Below, piece by piece: positions 18,271-27,090 of a stretch of 64,000 nt of DNA; positions within the stretch are counted from its first letter, which is position 1, and each line of letters opens with the position of its first letter. Source of the DNA: Methylophilus glucosoxydans (lineage in GTDB: Bacteria > Pseudomonadota > Gammaproteobacteria > Burkholderiales > Methylophilaceae); the NCBI RefSeq assembly GCF_042676145.1, contig NZ_JBHTJW010000002.1, positions 620,001 through 684,000 on the forward strand. The letters run 5' to 3'. The translations under genes and the position numbers were made by a program. The notes below the pieces were generated by a model. It made no database searches and was not told where the DNA came from. It saw only the letters and a program-made list of their open reading frames with translations.

Positions 18271-19068
18271 ATGACAGAAACAAACAGCCAGCGTGGTATG
18301 CGCTGGGTAAAAGAAAGCCTGGCTTTATTTAAAACGCAACCACATATCTGGATGTTGTGCTCGCTGGCCTACATCTTCATTTTTATGGTGTTGCCATCCT
18401 TGCCATTGCTGGGATTTTTGGGCATGGTGAGTGTGGTGATCTGGCCCGTCTGCATGGCCTGGATTGTGATGCTCTACCGCCAGGTGGATATGCACGGCGA
18501 AATGTCGCCCGGTGACGCCTGGCAACATCTCAAGCTGCATCTTAAGCCTTTGTTGCTGTTGGGCGCTAGCTGCCTGATTTATGCTGTGTTGGCGACCTAT
18601 CTGCTCAGCAGCGAACTTGCTTCGCTCATTTCGCATGCGCCGACCAAAGCCGGCATGAGTGATTCACATATGACCAAGTTTCTTGAAAATGCGTTGTCAT
18701 TTATTGTGAAGTTGTTGTTATTGCTCTTGCCTTTGTTTATTGCCACCTGGTTTTCCCCCATGCTGATTGCCCTCAATGGCTATCCACTGGTGAAAGCGAT
18801 CAAATCCAGTATCGCCGGCATGCTGCAATATACCGTGCCCATGGGCGTAGCCTGGCTAGTCATGATGCTGGGCATGCTGGTGGTAATGCTGGGACTGGGG
18901 CTGGTGATTGGCATTTTAGGCGTGCTGATTCCAACGGTCACGCAATTGTTGATGCCGCTGCTGGTGTTTATTGCCTTGCTGGTCATTAATGCGCTGATGT
19001 TTGCCTTTCAATACATCAGCTACAAAGATGCCTTCAGGGCCGCACCACAAGTCGAGGCCAGCGTTTAA
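18271..19068 (+). CDS. BPSS1780-family membrane protein
   Basis: A 265-residue integral membrane protein with about six hydrophobic helices. The N-terminal motif GMRWVKESLALFKTQPHIWM and PVCMAWIVMLYRQVD match a betaproteobacterial family of unknown function (BPSS1780), often found beside thrB. GGGAG stands before the ATG. It may be co-transcribed with thrB and converges with the EAL-CBS-GGDEF gene. Confidence 0.8.
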   Translation: MTETNSQRGMRWVKESLALFKTQPHIWMLCSLAYIFIFMVLPSLPLLGFLGMVSVVIWPVCMAWIVMLYRQVDMHGEMSPGDAWQHLKLHLKPLLLLGASCLIYAVLATYLLSSELASLISHAPTKAGMSDSHMTKFLENALSFIVKLLLLLLPLFIATWFSPMLIALNGYPLVKAIKSSIAGMLQYTVPMGVAWLVMMLGMLVVMLGLGLVIGILGVLIPTVTQLLMPLLVFIALLVINALMFAFQYISYKDAFRAAPQVEASV

Positions 19069-19087
19069 TGGCTTGCTGCTTGCAACG

Positions 19088-20857
19088 TTATCGCTTGCGG
19101 CGCTCGGTAAACAGGCTGTTACCGACAATCTTTTTGGCTTGCTTTTTGGCATGACTCATGGCGCCAGCCACTTCATGATGGCTGGCAAAAAACTCGGCGC
19201 TAACTCTCACTGCGCCGATAGACAAACTGCCAAACGGGAAAAAGTGTTCATTGCCCAAGCGGTCTTCAATATGAATGCCACCTGACTGCACATCCTTGAG
19301 GTCATAAAAGTCTGGCATGACCTTCGCCACCGTGTCCAGAATGTCGCGGCATATCCGTTCCCAGTCTTCACTCTGAAACACAATCACAAAGTCGTCACCG
19401 CCGATATGGCCGACAAAGTCATGCTCATGGTTCACCATGCTGCTCAGCATGCGTCCGACAAACTGGATCACCTCGTCGCCGCGGCGATAACCATAGGCAT
19501 CGTTAAATGGCTTGAAATGATCAAGGTCACAATAACAGGCGACAAACGCTATGCGCCGTTCCAGCAGCTTGTCGATATGAGCATTAATCGGCACATTGCC
19601 CGGGAGCAGGGTGAGTGGGTTGGCATAACGTGCGGCATGAATCTGCATGTTGGTCACTTCGCGCAATAGCGCGTGACCACTGCCCATGCCCACATAACGC
19701 TCGCCGTCGACAATAATAAAGCCGTTCAGTAAATACTTGGGATCGGCTTGCAGGATCAGCTCGCTCAAGGCCAGGATGTGCATGTCCTTTTGGATGATGA
19801 GGCATTGCGTATCCATAAATGTGGTGCAGGATTTCTTGCCATGTAATTCTTTTTGGTAACGCCGCGCAAAGCGGTCTATGGTGTCATAACGGCTGATCAG
19901 CCCCAGCGGCTTGCCTTTATGGTCGGTGACCGGGATAGAGTTGAGATTGTTGTCATGATGAAACCAGTCGTAGACTTCTTCATTGGTCATTTCAGGCAGC
20001 GCCGCCACTTGATAGCTGGTGAGCCCGGACACGGTCGCTTGTTTGGAGACCATGGTTTGCTGGTCCGCAAATAAACGAATAATGTTTTTGTTGAGCAGGG
20101 TGCTCACTTCTTCGGACAAAGTCGCCTGAAATTTGGGGAACGGACGGCCCAGCAGGTAGCCCTGGGCATAGTCTATTTTCAAGTCTTTGATGACCGCCAG
20201 TTCTTCTTTGGTTTCTATGCCTTCGGCTATCGTCAGCGTGTTAGACTCCAGCGCAATTTTCTGAATGCCGCGGACAAATTCCAGCTTGATCGGATCGTTG
20301 TGGATGTTGGCAATAAAATGCTTGTCGATTTTGACATAGTGCGGTGACAGCTCAGACCACAAACGCAAACTTGAAGTCCCTTCACCCAGATCATCGAGCG
20401 CGATTTTAAACCCGAGTGCCTTGAGTTTGGTGACCGCCTCTTTGAGTTCGGCGTAATCGCGTATGGTGGAACTCTCGGTGATTTCGATAACAATATCGCT
20501 GGCTGCAAGCTGATAGTTCTCCAGCTGCGCCAAGCTTAATGACCAGTCACTTTCGCTGTGCAGCAAGGCATCCGGGCTAAAGTTTACAAACAGTGGCATG
20601 GCATGGTTCGCCCGGCGATATTCTTCAAAAATCACATCGCGCGCGATAGACTCCATCTCGATATCCCGCCCACATAACTTGGCTGCATTGAGCAAGGCAA
20701 TCGGCGCATGTAGTTTGGACTCCAGTGGTCCGCGAATCAGTGCCTCATGCGCAAACACCTGCGCTTGCTTGATATCAATAATGGGCTGAAACAAGGGCAA
20801 CAGGTTTCTCTGTGCCAGGATGGCTTCAATTTCGGTATTGGGGGCAGCATAAATCAT
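19088..20857 (-). CDS. EAL-CBS-GGDEF c-di-GMP signalling protein
   Basis: A 589-residue cytoplasmic protein. The EAL phosphodiesterase domain comes first, with catalytic residues visible: EAL at 38-40, FVNFSPD, IEITES, ALDDLGEGTSS, VKIDKHF, AEGIETKEEL and YAQGYLLGRP. Two CBS repeats follow (about 270-395), then a C-terminal GGDEF domain whose signature is GGDDF (486-490), with Asp in place of the usual Glu. Domain order and the CBS linker match a widespread proteobacterial architecture. The EAL half should degrade c-di-GMP; whether the GGDDF half makes it or acts as a GTP-binding regulator is open. CBS pairs suggest adenine-nucleotide control. Confidence 0.92.
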   Translation of the reverse strand: MIYAAPNTEIEAILAQRNLLPLFQPIIDIKQAQVFAHEALIRGPLESKLHAPIALLNAAKLCGRDIEMESIARDVIFEEYRRANHAMPLFVNFSPDALLHSESDWSLSLAQLENYQLAASDIVIEITESSTIRDYAELKEAVTKLKALGFKIALDDLGEGTSSLRLWSELSPHYVKIDKHFIANIHNDPIKLEFVRGIQKIALESNTLTIAEGIETKEELAVIKDLKIDYAQGYLLGRPFPKFQATLSEEVSTLLNKNIIRLFADQQTMVSKQATVSGLTSYQVAALPEMTNEEVYDWFHHDNNLNSIPVTDHKGKPLGLISRYDTIDRFARRYQKELHGKKSCTTFMDTQCLIIQKDMHILALSELILQADPKYLLNGFIIVDGERYVGMGSGHALLREVTNMQIHAARYANPLTLLPGNVPINAHIDKLLERRIAFVACYCDLDHFKPFNDAYGYRRGDEVIQFVGRMLSSMVNHEHDFVGHIGGDDFVIVFQSEDWERICRDILDTVAKVMPDFYDLKDVQSGGIHIEDRLGNEHFFPFGSLSIGAVRVSAEFFASHHEVAGAMSHAKKQAKKIVGNSLFTERRKR

Positions 20858-21063
20858 GCTAGCAGTATCGACGAAGCGTGAAGATTCTTGATCAAGGAAA
20901 TGTCAAGATTGGATGAAATATTTATGACAATATCTTGTGCTGCAAGCTAGCTTGAAATGGTTGAACGTAACAACTGAGACGAATGAAACCTCAACTTGAG
21001 GCGTATCAACAGACGGTCCGTGAGGTTACTGCCCCGAGGCCTAGATAACAGGCGTAAACGACC

Positions 21064-23244
21064 TCAGATTTTTTCCAGCTTGGCGTATTCCAGCATCAGC
21101 GTTTTTAATCCGGCGCTGCCAAAATTCACTTTCACCGCCAGATCGCTGGCGTTCCCCTCATAGCTAACCACAACCCCTTCGCCAAATTTGCTGTGGCGCA
21201 CACTTTGACCAATCTTGAACGGATAGTTGGACTGGGTGCTTGCCGGTTGTGCAGCTGGCATGGTGTATTGACCGCCTGCCGCATAAGGTTTGGCAGCCGG
21301 TTTGCTATTCAGGCGTTTGGTGAGTTCGGCAGGGATTTCATCGACAAAGCGTGAAGGGATGCCGTAGCGAACTTGTCCATGCAGCATGCGGCTTTGCGCA
21401 TATGTCATATACAAGCGCTGGCGCGCGCGCGTGACGGCGACGTACATGAGCCGCCGCTCTTCCTCAAGGCCACCATTTTCATAGGCAGCTTGCTCGTGTG
21501 GGAACAGGCCTTCTTCGACGCCGCTGATAAACACACTCTGAAACTCCAGGCCTTTGGCGGCATGCACGGTCATCAGTTGCAGGGCCTCATGACCAACGTC
21601 GGCCTGATGGTCGCCTGCTTCTAGGCTGGCATGGTTCAAAAACTGGGTCAGCAGGTCGGCATCTTCCTCCATGTTGTGATGGTTACCCAAGTCCTGCTTG
21701 CTAAAGGCGACCGCAGCCGTCACCAGCTCTTGCAAGTTTTCAATGCGGTCTTCGCCTTCTTTGTCGTTTTGGTAGTGCGCCATCAGGCCACTCAGGTTGA
21801 TGACCATTTCTGCCATTTCACCCAGCGTGATGCCGTAGCCTTGGTCAACAATTTGCCGGATCAGGGCCACAAAGCCATCTAAGCCTTTGCTGCCTAGCTT
21901 GCCTTCACCCACTTTGTTGGTGGCGGCTTGCCATAAGCTGCATTCATTTTGGCGCGCAGCTTCTTGCAGTTGTTCTAGGCCACGTGCGCCGATGCCGCGG
22001 GGCGGGAAGTTAATAATACGCAACAAGGCCGTGTCGTCGTTGGCGTTGGCAATCAGCCGCATGTAGGCCAAAGCGTGTTTGATTTCAGCCCGCTCGAAAA
22101 AGCGCAGGCCGCCATACACGCGGTAAGGGATGTTGGCCGAAAACAGGGTATGTTCGAGGATGCGGGACTGCGCATTGCTGCGGTAGAGCAGGGCCATCTC
22201 GCCCAAGGGCACGCCTTCTTTTTGCAGCATATTCACTTCATCGACAATAAACTGCGCTTCGTCGGTATCGTTGTAAGCCTCATAAATGCGAATCGGCTCG
22301 CCCTTGCCGGCCGAGGTCCACAGGTTTTTACCCAAACGGTTGCGGTTGTTGGCAATGATGGCGTTGGCGGCATCGAGGATGTTGCTGTGCGAACGGTAGT
22401 TTTCTTCGAGCTTGACGATATTCTGCACGTTGAAGTCGCGCTGGAAGTCATTCATATTGCCGACGCGTGCGCCACGGAATGCGTAAATGCTCTGGTCGTC
22501 ATCCCCGACGGCAAAAATACTGTTATGTGCGCCGCCTAACAGTTTTAGCCACAGGTATTGCAGCCGGTTGGTGTCCTGAAACTCATCGACCAGGATATAT
22601 TGAAAGCGTTGCTGATAATGCGCACGGATGTGCGGTTCGCGCTCAAGCAGCTCGTAGCAACGCAATAATAACTCGGCAAAATCGGCCACGCCTTCGCGGT
22701 TACATTGCTGATCATAGGCCGCATAAATTTCGCGCAGTTTCTGGCTATGGCCGTCGTAAGCATCGACGCTATCCGCACGCAGGCCTTCCTCTTTGCAGCT
22801 ATTGATATAGCCCATCACCTGCTTGGGTGGATATTTTTCATCATCCACATTCATCAGTTTCATCACGCGCTTGATGGCAGAAAGCTGGTCGGCGGTATCT
22901 AAAATTTGAAAGGTATTGGGTAAGCCCGCTTCACGGTAATGCGCGCGCAACATACGGTTACACAAGCCGTGAAAGGTGCCTGCCCACATGCCGCGTGTAT
23001 TGATCGGCAACATGCTGGTGAGGCGGGTCAGCATTTCCTTGGCAGCTTTGTTGGTAAACGTCACTGCCATCAGGCCCATGGGGGAGGTTTGCCCGGTTTG
23101 GATCAACCAGGCAATCCGCGTGGTGAGCACGCGGGTTTTGCCACTGCCGGCCCCGGCTAGAATGAGTGCCGAGACATGCGGCAGGGTGACCGCTTGCAGT
23201 TGTTTATCATTCAGGCCCTGTAACAGATTATTTTCAGAATACAT
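21064..23244 (-). CDS. uvrD: DNA helicase II (UvrD/PcrA, superfamily 1A)
   Basis: A 726-residue 3'-5' helicase for nucleotide excision and mismatch repair. Motifs in order: Q motif (LNDKQLQAVT), Walker A (LAGAGSGKTRVLTTRIAWL), motif Ia (AVTFTNKAAKEM), motif II (LVDEFQDTNRLQ), motif III (VGDDDQSIYAFRGA), motif IV (LEENYRSHSNIL), motif V (LMTVHAAKGLEFQSVF) and motif VI (YVAVTRARQRLYM). The C-terminal Tudor-like tail (KIGQSVRHSKFGEGVV) is the RNA-polymerase-binding extension of UvrD/PcrA and separates it from Rep. Length is normal for UvrD. Confidence 0.97.
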   Translation of the reverse strand: MYSENNLLQGLNDKQLQAVTLPHVSALILAGAGSGKTRVLTTRIAWLIQTGQTSPMGLMAVTFTNKAAKEMLTRLTSMLPINTRGMWAGTFHGLCNRMLRAHYREAGLPNTFQILDTADQLSAIKRVMKLMNVDDEKYPPKQVMGYINSCKEEGLRADSVDAYDGHSQKLREIYAAYDQQCNREGVADFAELLLRCYELLEREPHIRAHYQQRFQYILVDEFQDTNRLQYLWLKLLGGAHNSIFAVGDDDQSIYAFRGARVGNMNDFQRDFNVQNIVKLEENYRSHSNILDAANAIIANNRNRLGKNLWTSAGKGEPIRIYEAYNDTDEAQFIVDEVNMLQKEGVPLGEMALLYRSNAQSRILEHTLFSANIPYRVYGGLRFFERAEIKHALAYMRLIANANDDTALLRIINFPPRGIGARGLEQLQEAARQNECSLWQAATNKVGEGKLGSKGLDGFVALIRQIVDQGYGITLGEMAEMVINLSGLMAHYQNDKEGEDRIENLQELVTAAVAFSKQDLGNHHNMEEDADLLTQFLNHASLEAGDHQADVGHEALQLMTVHAAKGLEFQSVFISGVEEGLFPHEQAAYENGGLEEERRLMYVAVTRARQRLYMTYAQSRMLHGQVRYGIPSRFVDEIPAELTKRLNSKPAAKPYAAGGQYTMPAAQPASTQSNYPFKIGQSVRHSKFGEGVVVSYEGNASDLAVKVNFGSAGLKTLMLEYAKLEKI

Positions 23245-23330
23245 GCCGTTATTATCGCATGATGCAGCGTTTCAGGCGCAGTCTAAGCATGCGCTTGTAG
23301 TCGGCAAATCGTTGCACTCAACATTTTTCT

Positions 23331-23359
23331 GGAACTTTTTAAAACCTCTCACACTCATA
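23331..23359 (+). promoter_or_regulatory. RpoE (ECF sigma)-like promoter for the uvrD-trmL intergenic RNA
   Basis: GGAACTT at 23331-23337 is a perfect RpoE-type -35 element, and TCATA at 23355-23359 is a fair -10 at a 17-base spacing. The predicted start is about 23366, giving a transcript near 100 bases to the terminator at 23465. An overlapping sigma-70 reading (CATACT, 23356-23361) is possible but lacks a good -35. Confidence 0.45.
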
Positions 23360-23365
23360 CTTGCA

Positions 23366-23465
23366 CGATGATGATGAATCATCTTTCCGCTTCTTTCCTC
23401 CCTGAGCGGAAGCCTTTACGATGAGGCCTATTGCCCCGATTTACCCCTTAATCGGGGCTTTTTTT
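23366..23465 (+). ncRNA. Candidate trans-acting small RNA with exposed UUUCCUCC loop
   Basis: A gene-free segment on the plus strand, between uvrD (reading away) and trmL (converging). It holds three successive hairpins: GATGAT/ATCATC (23367-23383); TTCCGCT/AGCGGAA (23385-23391 with 23405-23411) with a 13-base loop containing TTTCCTCCC; and a strong terminator. No reading frame is present. The CCUCC loop is complementary to Shine-Dalgarno sequences, so binding to ribosome binding sites is the natural guess. Expression and targets are unknown. Confidence 0.5.
23433..23465 (+). terminator. Orphan intrinsic terminator ending the small-RNA candidate
   Basis: GCCCCGATT (23433-23441) pairs perfectly with AATCGGGGC (23450-23458), followed by seven T. 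On the minus strand the hairpin is followed by AATAGGCC with no T-run, so it does not serve trmL. No annotated plus-strand gene lies upstream of it. Confidence 0.85.
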
Positions 23466-23489
23466 GTCTATAGGTTTTAGAAGGTGATT

Positions 23490-23954
23490 TTAAACACCAC
23501 CGGTAAACCCGACTTGTCGCCAGGCTTCATACAGCAAAATTGCGGCTGAGTTGGATAAATTCAGGCTACGGCTATGCGGCAACATTGGCAATCTGACACG
23601 ATGCTCTGCTGCAAATTGGGCGCGAATTTCTTCTGGCAAGCCACGTGACTCTGGTCCAAACACAAATACATCCTCGTCTTTAAACTGCAAATCGCTGTGG
23701 CGCGTGCTGCCTTTGGTGGTCAAGGCAAACATGCGTTTTCCATGCAGCGCTTGCTGGCATTCCGCCCAGTTTTCATACACGGTCAACGCTGCATATTCAT
23801 GGTAGTCCAGTCCAGCCCGCTTTAACTGTTTATCTGAAAGTTCAAAACCCAGTGGTTTGACCAGATGCAGCCTGGCACCTGCATTGGCACAGAGACGGAT
23901 AATGTTGCCTGTATTGGGCGGGATTTCGGGTTCGAAAAGCACGATATGAAACAT
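23490..23954 (-). CDS. trmL: tRNA (cytidine/uridine(34)-2'-O)-methyltransferase
   Basis: A SPOUT-fold methyltransferase of 154 residues that 2'-O-methylates the wobble base of tRNA-Leu. It has the characteristic start FHIVLFEPEIPPNTGNIIRL and the C-terminal knot signatures FVFGPESRGLPEEI and LPMLPHSRSLNLSNSAAI. Length and motifs match TrmL (YibK) rather than larger SpoU enzymes. It is divergent from mshE with an 87-base gap. Confidence 0.95.
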   Translation of the reverse strand: MFHIVLFEPEIPPNTGNIIRLCANAGARLHLVKPLGFELSDKQLKRAGLDYHEYAALTVYENWAECQQALHGKRMFALTTKGSTRHSDLQFKDEDVFVFGPESRGLPEEIRAQFAAEHRVRLPMLPHSRSLNLSNSAAILLYEAWRQVGFTGGV

Positions 23955-24041
23955 GTTTGGCTGCTTGTTTGCTTACGCAAGGATAGTATGACGGTGATAT
24001 GATAGTCGAGAAAGTATCTCAAGATAAATAATTACAACGCC

Positions 24042-25748
24042 ATGGCTCGTCCCGAGAAAATTAGATTAGGTGAAATTCTGGTCAGACAGAATTTCATGAC
24101 GCAAGCTGAACTGGATCAGGCGCTGGAAGAGCAGCGCAAGACAGGCCGCCGCCTTGGACGGGTGATTGCTGAAAAAGGCTATGCCAACGAGCGGCAAATT
24201 GCTGAAGCCGTTGCACATCAGCTCAATATCCCTTTCCTGGATCTTGGCCAGTATGAGCTGGATCCCAAGCAGGTTCAAAAACTCCCTGAAGTGCAGGCAC
24301 GTCGTTTCCGTGCCATTTTGCTCGAAGAGCGTCCAGACAGCATTCTGGTGGCGATGGTTGACCCTTCGGATGTCTATGCCTATGACGAATTGGTCAGGCT
24401 GCTCAGGCGTGATATTGATATCGTCGTGGTGCAAGAGAGTCTGCTCATGCAGACCATTGATCGTTCCTATCGCCAGACTGAGCAGATTTCTTCACTGGCG
24501 CTTGAGTTGCAAGAGGACCTGGCAGACAGCAATGCCGATCTCTCAAGCATGATGGGCGTAGACCTGGGCGTAGACGATGCGCCTGTGGTCAAGCTGTTGC
24601 AGACGATTTTTGAGGACGCGGTGCAAGTGCGAGCGTCTGACGTGCACATTGAGCCGCAAGACAACAAGCTGCTGATCCGCTTTCGGATTGATGGTGTCAT
24701 GCACTTTCAAACCCAGGCAGACATCAAAATTGCCACTGCGTTGGTCATGCGTCTCAAGATCATGGCTGGCTTGGATATCTCTGAAAAGCGCCTGCCACAA
24801 GATGGTCGTTTTGGCTTCTCGGTCAAAGGTAAGGCGGTCGATATGCGTATTTCGACCATGCCAACACAGTATGGCGAAACGGTGGTCATGCGTCTGCTGA
24901 TTCAAAATACTGCGCACTTTCAGCTGGACAAATTGGGCATGCCGCCTGCCTTACTCGCACGCTTTAGAAAAATGATTAACCGGCCCAGTGGCATGGTGTT
25001 GGTCACCGGGCCTACCGGGAGTGGTAAAACGACGACCTTGTACTCAGCATTGAGTGAGCTTAATACCCCCGAAACCAAAGTTATTACGGTGGAAGATCCG
25101 GTGGAGTACCGTTTACCAGGCATTATTCAGACGCAGGTGAATGAAAAAATTGAGCTGGATTTCCCTAAGTTGCTACGTGCCATTTTGCGTCAAGATCCAG
25201 ATATTGTGCTGGTGGGCGAGATGCGAGATGAAGAAACTGCACAAACGGGTCTGCGCGCTTCCATGACTGGTCACCTTGTACTCTCCACGTTGCATACCAA
25301 CGATGCCTCAACTGCTCCGGTGCGTTTGATCGACATGGGCGTGCCGCGTTTCATGGTGGCCATGTCCTTGCTCGGTGTCATGGCGCAACGTCTGGTAAGG
25401 CTGATTTGCCCGCACTGTGCTGAAGAGCATGCGCCTACAGAGAGTGAAACGGTGTGGCTCAATCAGGTGTTGCCGGATGCAACCTTACCGACCAACTTCC
25501 GCCATGGCAAAGGCTGTCAGCATTGCAACCGCACCGGTTATCTGGGGCGGGTGGGCTTGTATGAGTTTCTTGAAATGACCGATGAGCTGGCAATGGCAGC
25601 CAACATGCCGGATACCAATATCTTTATCAAAAAAGCGCGTGAACGTCTCAAAGGTAAAACCCTGCGCGACCAATCGCTGCAATTGGCGATTGAAGGTAAA
25701 ACCACGCTGGAAGAAATCATGCGTGTCGATAACCAGTTTGAAGAATAA
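24042..25748 (+). CDS. mshE: MSHA pilus assembly ATPase MshE with MshEN c-di-GMP-binding domain
   Basis: A hexameric extension ATPase (GspE/PilB family) of 568 residues. The N-terminus carries two consecutive 24-residue MshEN motifs, residues 8-31 (RLGEILVRQN...Q) and 37-60 (RLGRVIAEKG...Q), with the canonical 5-residue spacer; this domain binds c-di-GMP directly. The ATPase core has DVHIEPQ, Walker A GPTGSGKTTT (about 323-332), the Asp box VTVEDPVEYR, Walker B DPDIVLVGEMRD, and a zinc tetracysteine site (CPHC, CQHC). It is first in the block; mshG follows after 5 bases. A possible -10 (TATGAT) lies at 23998-24003. Confidence 0.95.
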   Translation: MARPEKIRLGEILVRQNFMTQAELDQALEEQRKTGRRLGRVIAEKGYANERQIAEAVAHQLNIPFLDLGQYELDPKQVQKLPEVQARRFRAILLEERPDSILVAMVDPSDVYAYDELVRLLRRDIDIVVVQESLLMQTIDRSYRQTEQISSLALELQEDLADSNADLSSMMGVDLGVDDAPVVKLLQTIFEDAVQVRASDVHIEPQDNKLLIRFRIDGVMHFQTQADIKIATALVMRLKIMAGLDISEKRLPQDGRFGFSVKGKAVDMRISTMPTQYGETVVMRLLIQNTAHFQLDKLGMPPALLARFRKMINRPSGMVLVTGPTGSGKTTTLYSALSELNTPETKVITVEDPVEYRLPGIIQTQVNEKIELDFPKLLRAILRQDPDIVLVGEMRDEETAQTGLRASMTGHLVLSTLHTNDASTAPVRLIDMGVPRFMVAMSLLGVMAQRLVRLICPHCAEEHAPTESETVWLNQVLPDATLPTNFRHGKGCQHCNRTGYLGRVGLYEFLEMTDELAMAANMPDTNIFIKKARERLKGKTLRDQSLQLAIEGKTTLEEIMRVDNQFEE

Positions 25749-25753
25749 CGCCT

Positions 25754-26968
25754 ATGCCATTATTTGAATACAAAGGGCGCACCGAAGATGGCATGATGGT
25801 GACTGGGGTACAAGAAGCCGCCGATGCCGATGCCTTGGGCGCCGCGTTAATTGGTACCCGAATTACGCCAGTTGAAATTAAGCCCAAGAAAACGGGTGCT
25901 GTTGCGATTAATCTGTTTGAAGAAAAAATCACCAGTCTTGAGGTGATGATTTTCAGCAAGCAGATGTATACGCTGCTTAAAGCCGGTATCCCGATTATGC
26001 GCGCCCTCTCAGGCATTCAAAGCTCAGTAGGCAACCCTAAGTTGGCGCAAGTGGTGGGTCAACTGCGAGTGAGCCTGGACTCAGGCCGTGAATTGTCGGT
26101 TGCCATGACTGAGCACCCCAAGGTATTCAATGGCTTTTATATCAGCATGATCCGCGTGGGGGAGACCACAGGTAACCTGGACAATATTTTTCTGCGTCTG
26201 TCCGAGCATATCGAGTTTGACCGCTTTATGCGTGGACAAATCAAGTCGGCCTTGCAGTATCCCATGTTCGTGATTACTGCGATGGCGATCGCCATTGTGG
26301 TGATTAACGTTATGGTGATTCCGCAGTTTGAAAAAGTGTTTGCCAGCATGCATGCTGATTTGCCGTTCATCACTAAAGTTCTGATTGCGTTTTCAAGCTT
26401 TATGCGCAACTACTGGTTTGTGCTGATTGGCATGATAGCCGTGGCAGGTTGGTCTTTTAAAGCTTATGTTAAAACGGCAAGTGGTCGGTCAAATTGGGAC
26501 CGTATCAAAATGCGTATCCCGATTGCCGGTAAAATTATTTTTAAAGGCACCATGGCCCGTTTTGCACGTAGCTTTGCGTTGTCTACACGCAGTGGTTTGC
26601 CCATTCTGTCAGCGTTAAGGCTAGTGTCACAAACCGTCGAAAACGACTATATTTCAGCAAAAATCTTAAGCATGTCTGCAGGCATTGAGCGCGGCGAAAC
26701 CATACTAAGAACCGCTACGCAAACCGGCGTGTTCAACTCACTCGTTTTACAAATGATCGCCGTTGGCGAAGAGTCAGGCTCGCTGGATACATTAATGCAG
26801 GAAATTGCCGATATGTATCAGGCAGATGTGGAGTATGACGTCAAAACATTGGGTGCGCAGATTGAGCCTATTTTGATTATCTTTTTGGGAGCCCTCGTCC
26901 TAGTGCTTGCATTGGGGGTATTTTTACCAATCTGGGACATGAGTTCTGTGATGCTAAAAGGTAGCTAG
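25754..26968 (+). CDS. mshG: MSHA pilus inner-membrane platform protein MshG (GspF/PilC family)
   Basis: A 404-residue polytopic protein on which MshE acts. It has two repeats of the T2SF domain: the first with FSKQMYTLLKAGIPIMRAL and IRVGETTGNLDNIF, the second with FARSFALSTRSGLPILSAL and IAVGEESGSLDTLM. Three membrane segments lie at the usual positions, the last near the C-terminus (LIIFLGALVLVLALGVFLPIW). It starts 5 bases after mshE. Its stop is followed by a separate sigma-54-type promoter for the pilin genes. Confidence 0.95.
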   Translation: MPLFEYKGRTEDGMMVTGVQEAADADALGAALIGTRITPVEIKPKKTGAVAINLFEEKITSLEVMIFSKQMYTLLKAGIPIMRALSGIQSSVGNPKLAQVVGQLRVSLDSGRELSVAMTEHPKVFNGFYISMIRVGETTGNLDNIFLRLSEHIEFDRFMRGQIKSALQYPMFVITAMAIAIVVINVMVIPQFEKVFASMHADLPFITKVLIAFSSFMRNYWFVLIGMIAVAGWSFKAYVKTASGRSNWDRIKMRIPIAGKIIFKGTMARFARSFALSTRSGLPILSALRLVSQTVENDYISAKILSMSAGIERGETILRTATQTGVFNSLVLQMIAVGEESGSLDTLMQEIADMYQADVEYDVKTLGAQIEPILIIFLGALVLVLALGVFLPIWDMSSVMLKGS

Positions 26969-27000
26969 TTTTGGGTGTAGTGGAATGGACCAAAATTGTC

Positions 27001-27016
27001 TGGCATAGTATTTGCT
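27001..27016 (+). promoter_or_regulatory. Sigma-54 (-24/-12) promoter of the MSHA pilin genes
   Basis: TGGCATAGTATTTGCT fits TGGCACG-N4-TTGCW with exact spacing; the GG and GC dinucleotides are present and only two positions in the first box differ. The start site should be near 27027, about 65 bases before the pilin ATG, which has AGGAG at 27079-27083. Type IV major pilin genes are commonly RpoN-dependent. Confidence 0.65.
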
Positions 27017-27090
27017 AATGACAATTTAACGCAGTGTTAACCTGCCACTGGGATAAGAACGACAGGGCATTTTGATTAGGAGTTTTAGTA

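Noticed and set aside
20858..21063. 206-base gap between uvrD and the EAL-CBS-GGDEF gene as a further small-RNA locus
   Set aside because: It contains a CCTCAA/TTGAGG dyad with only a TTTC tail and a CTTGATCAAG palindrome, but no convincing terminator, promoter or shared motif.
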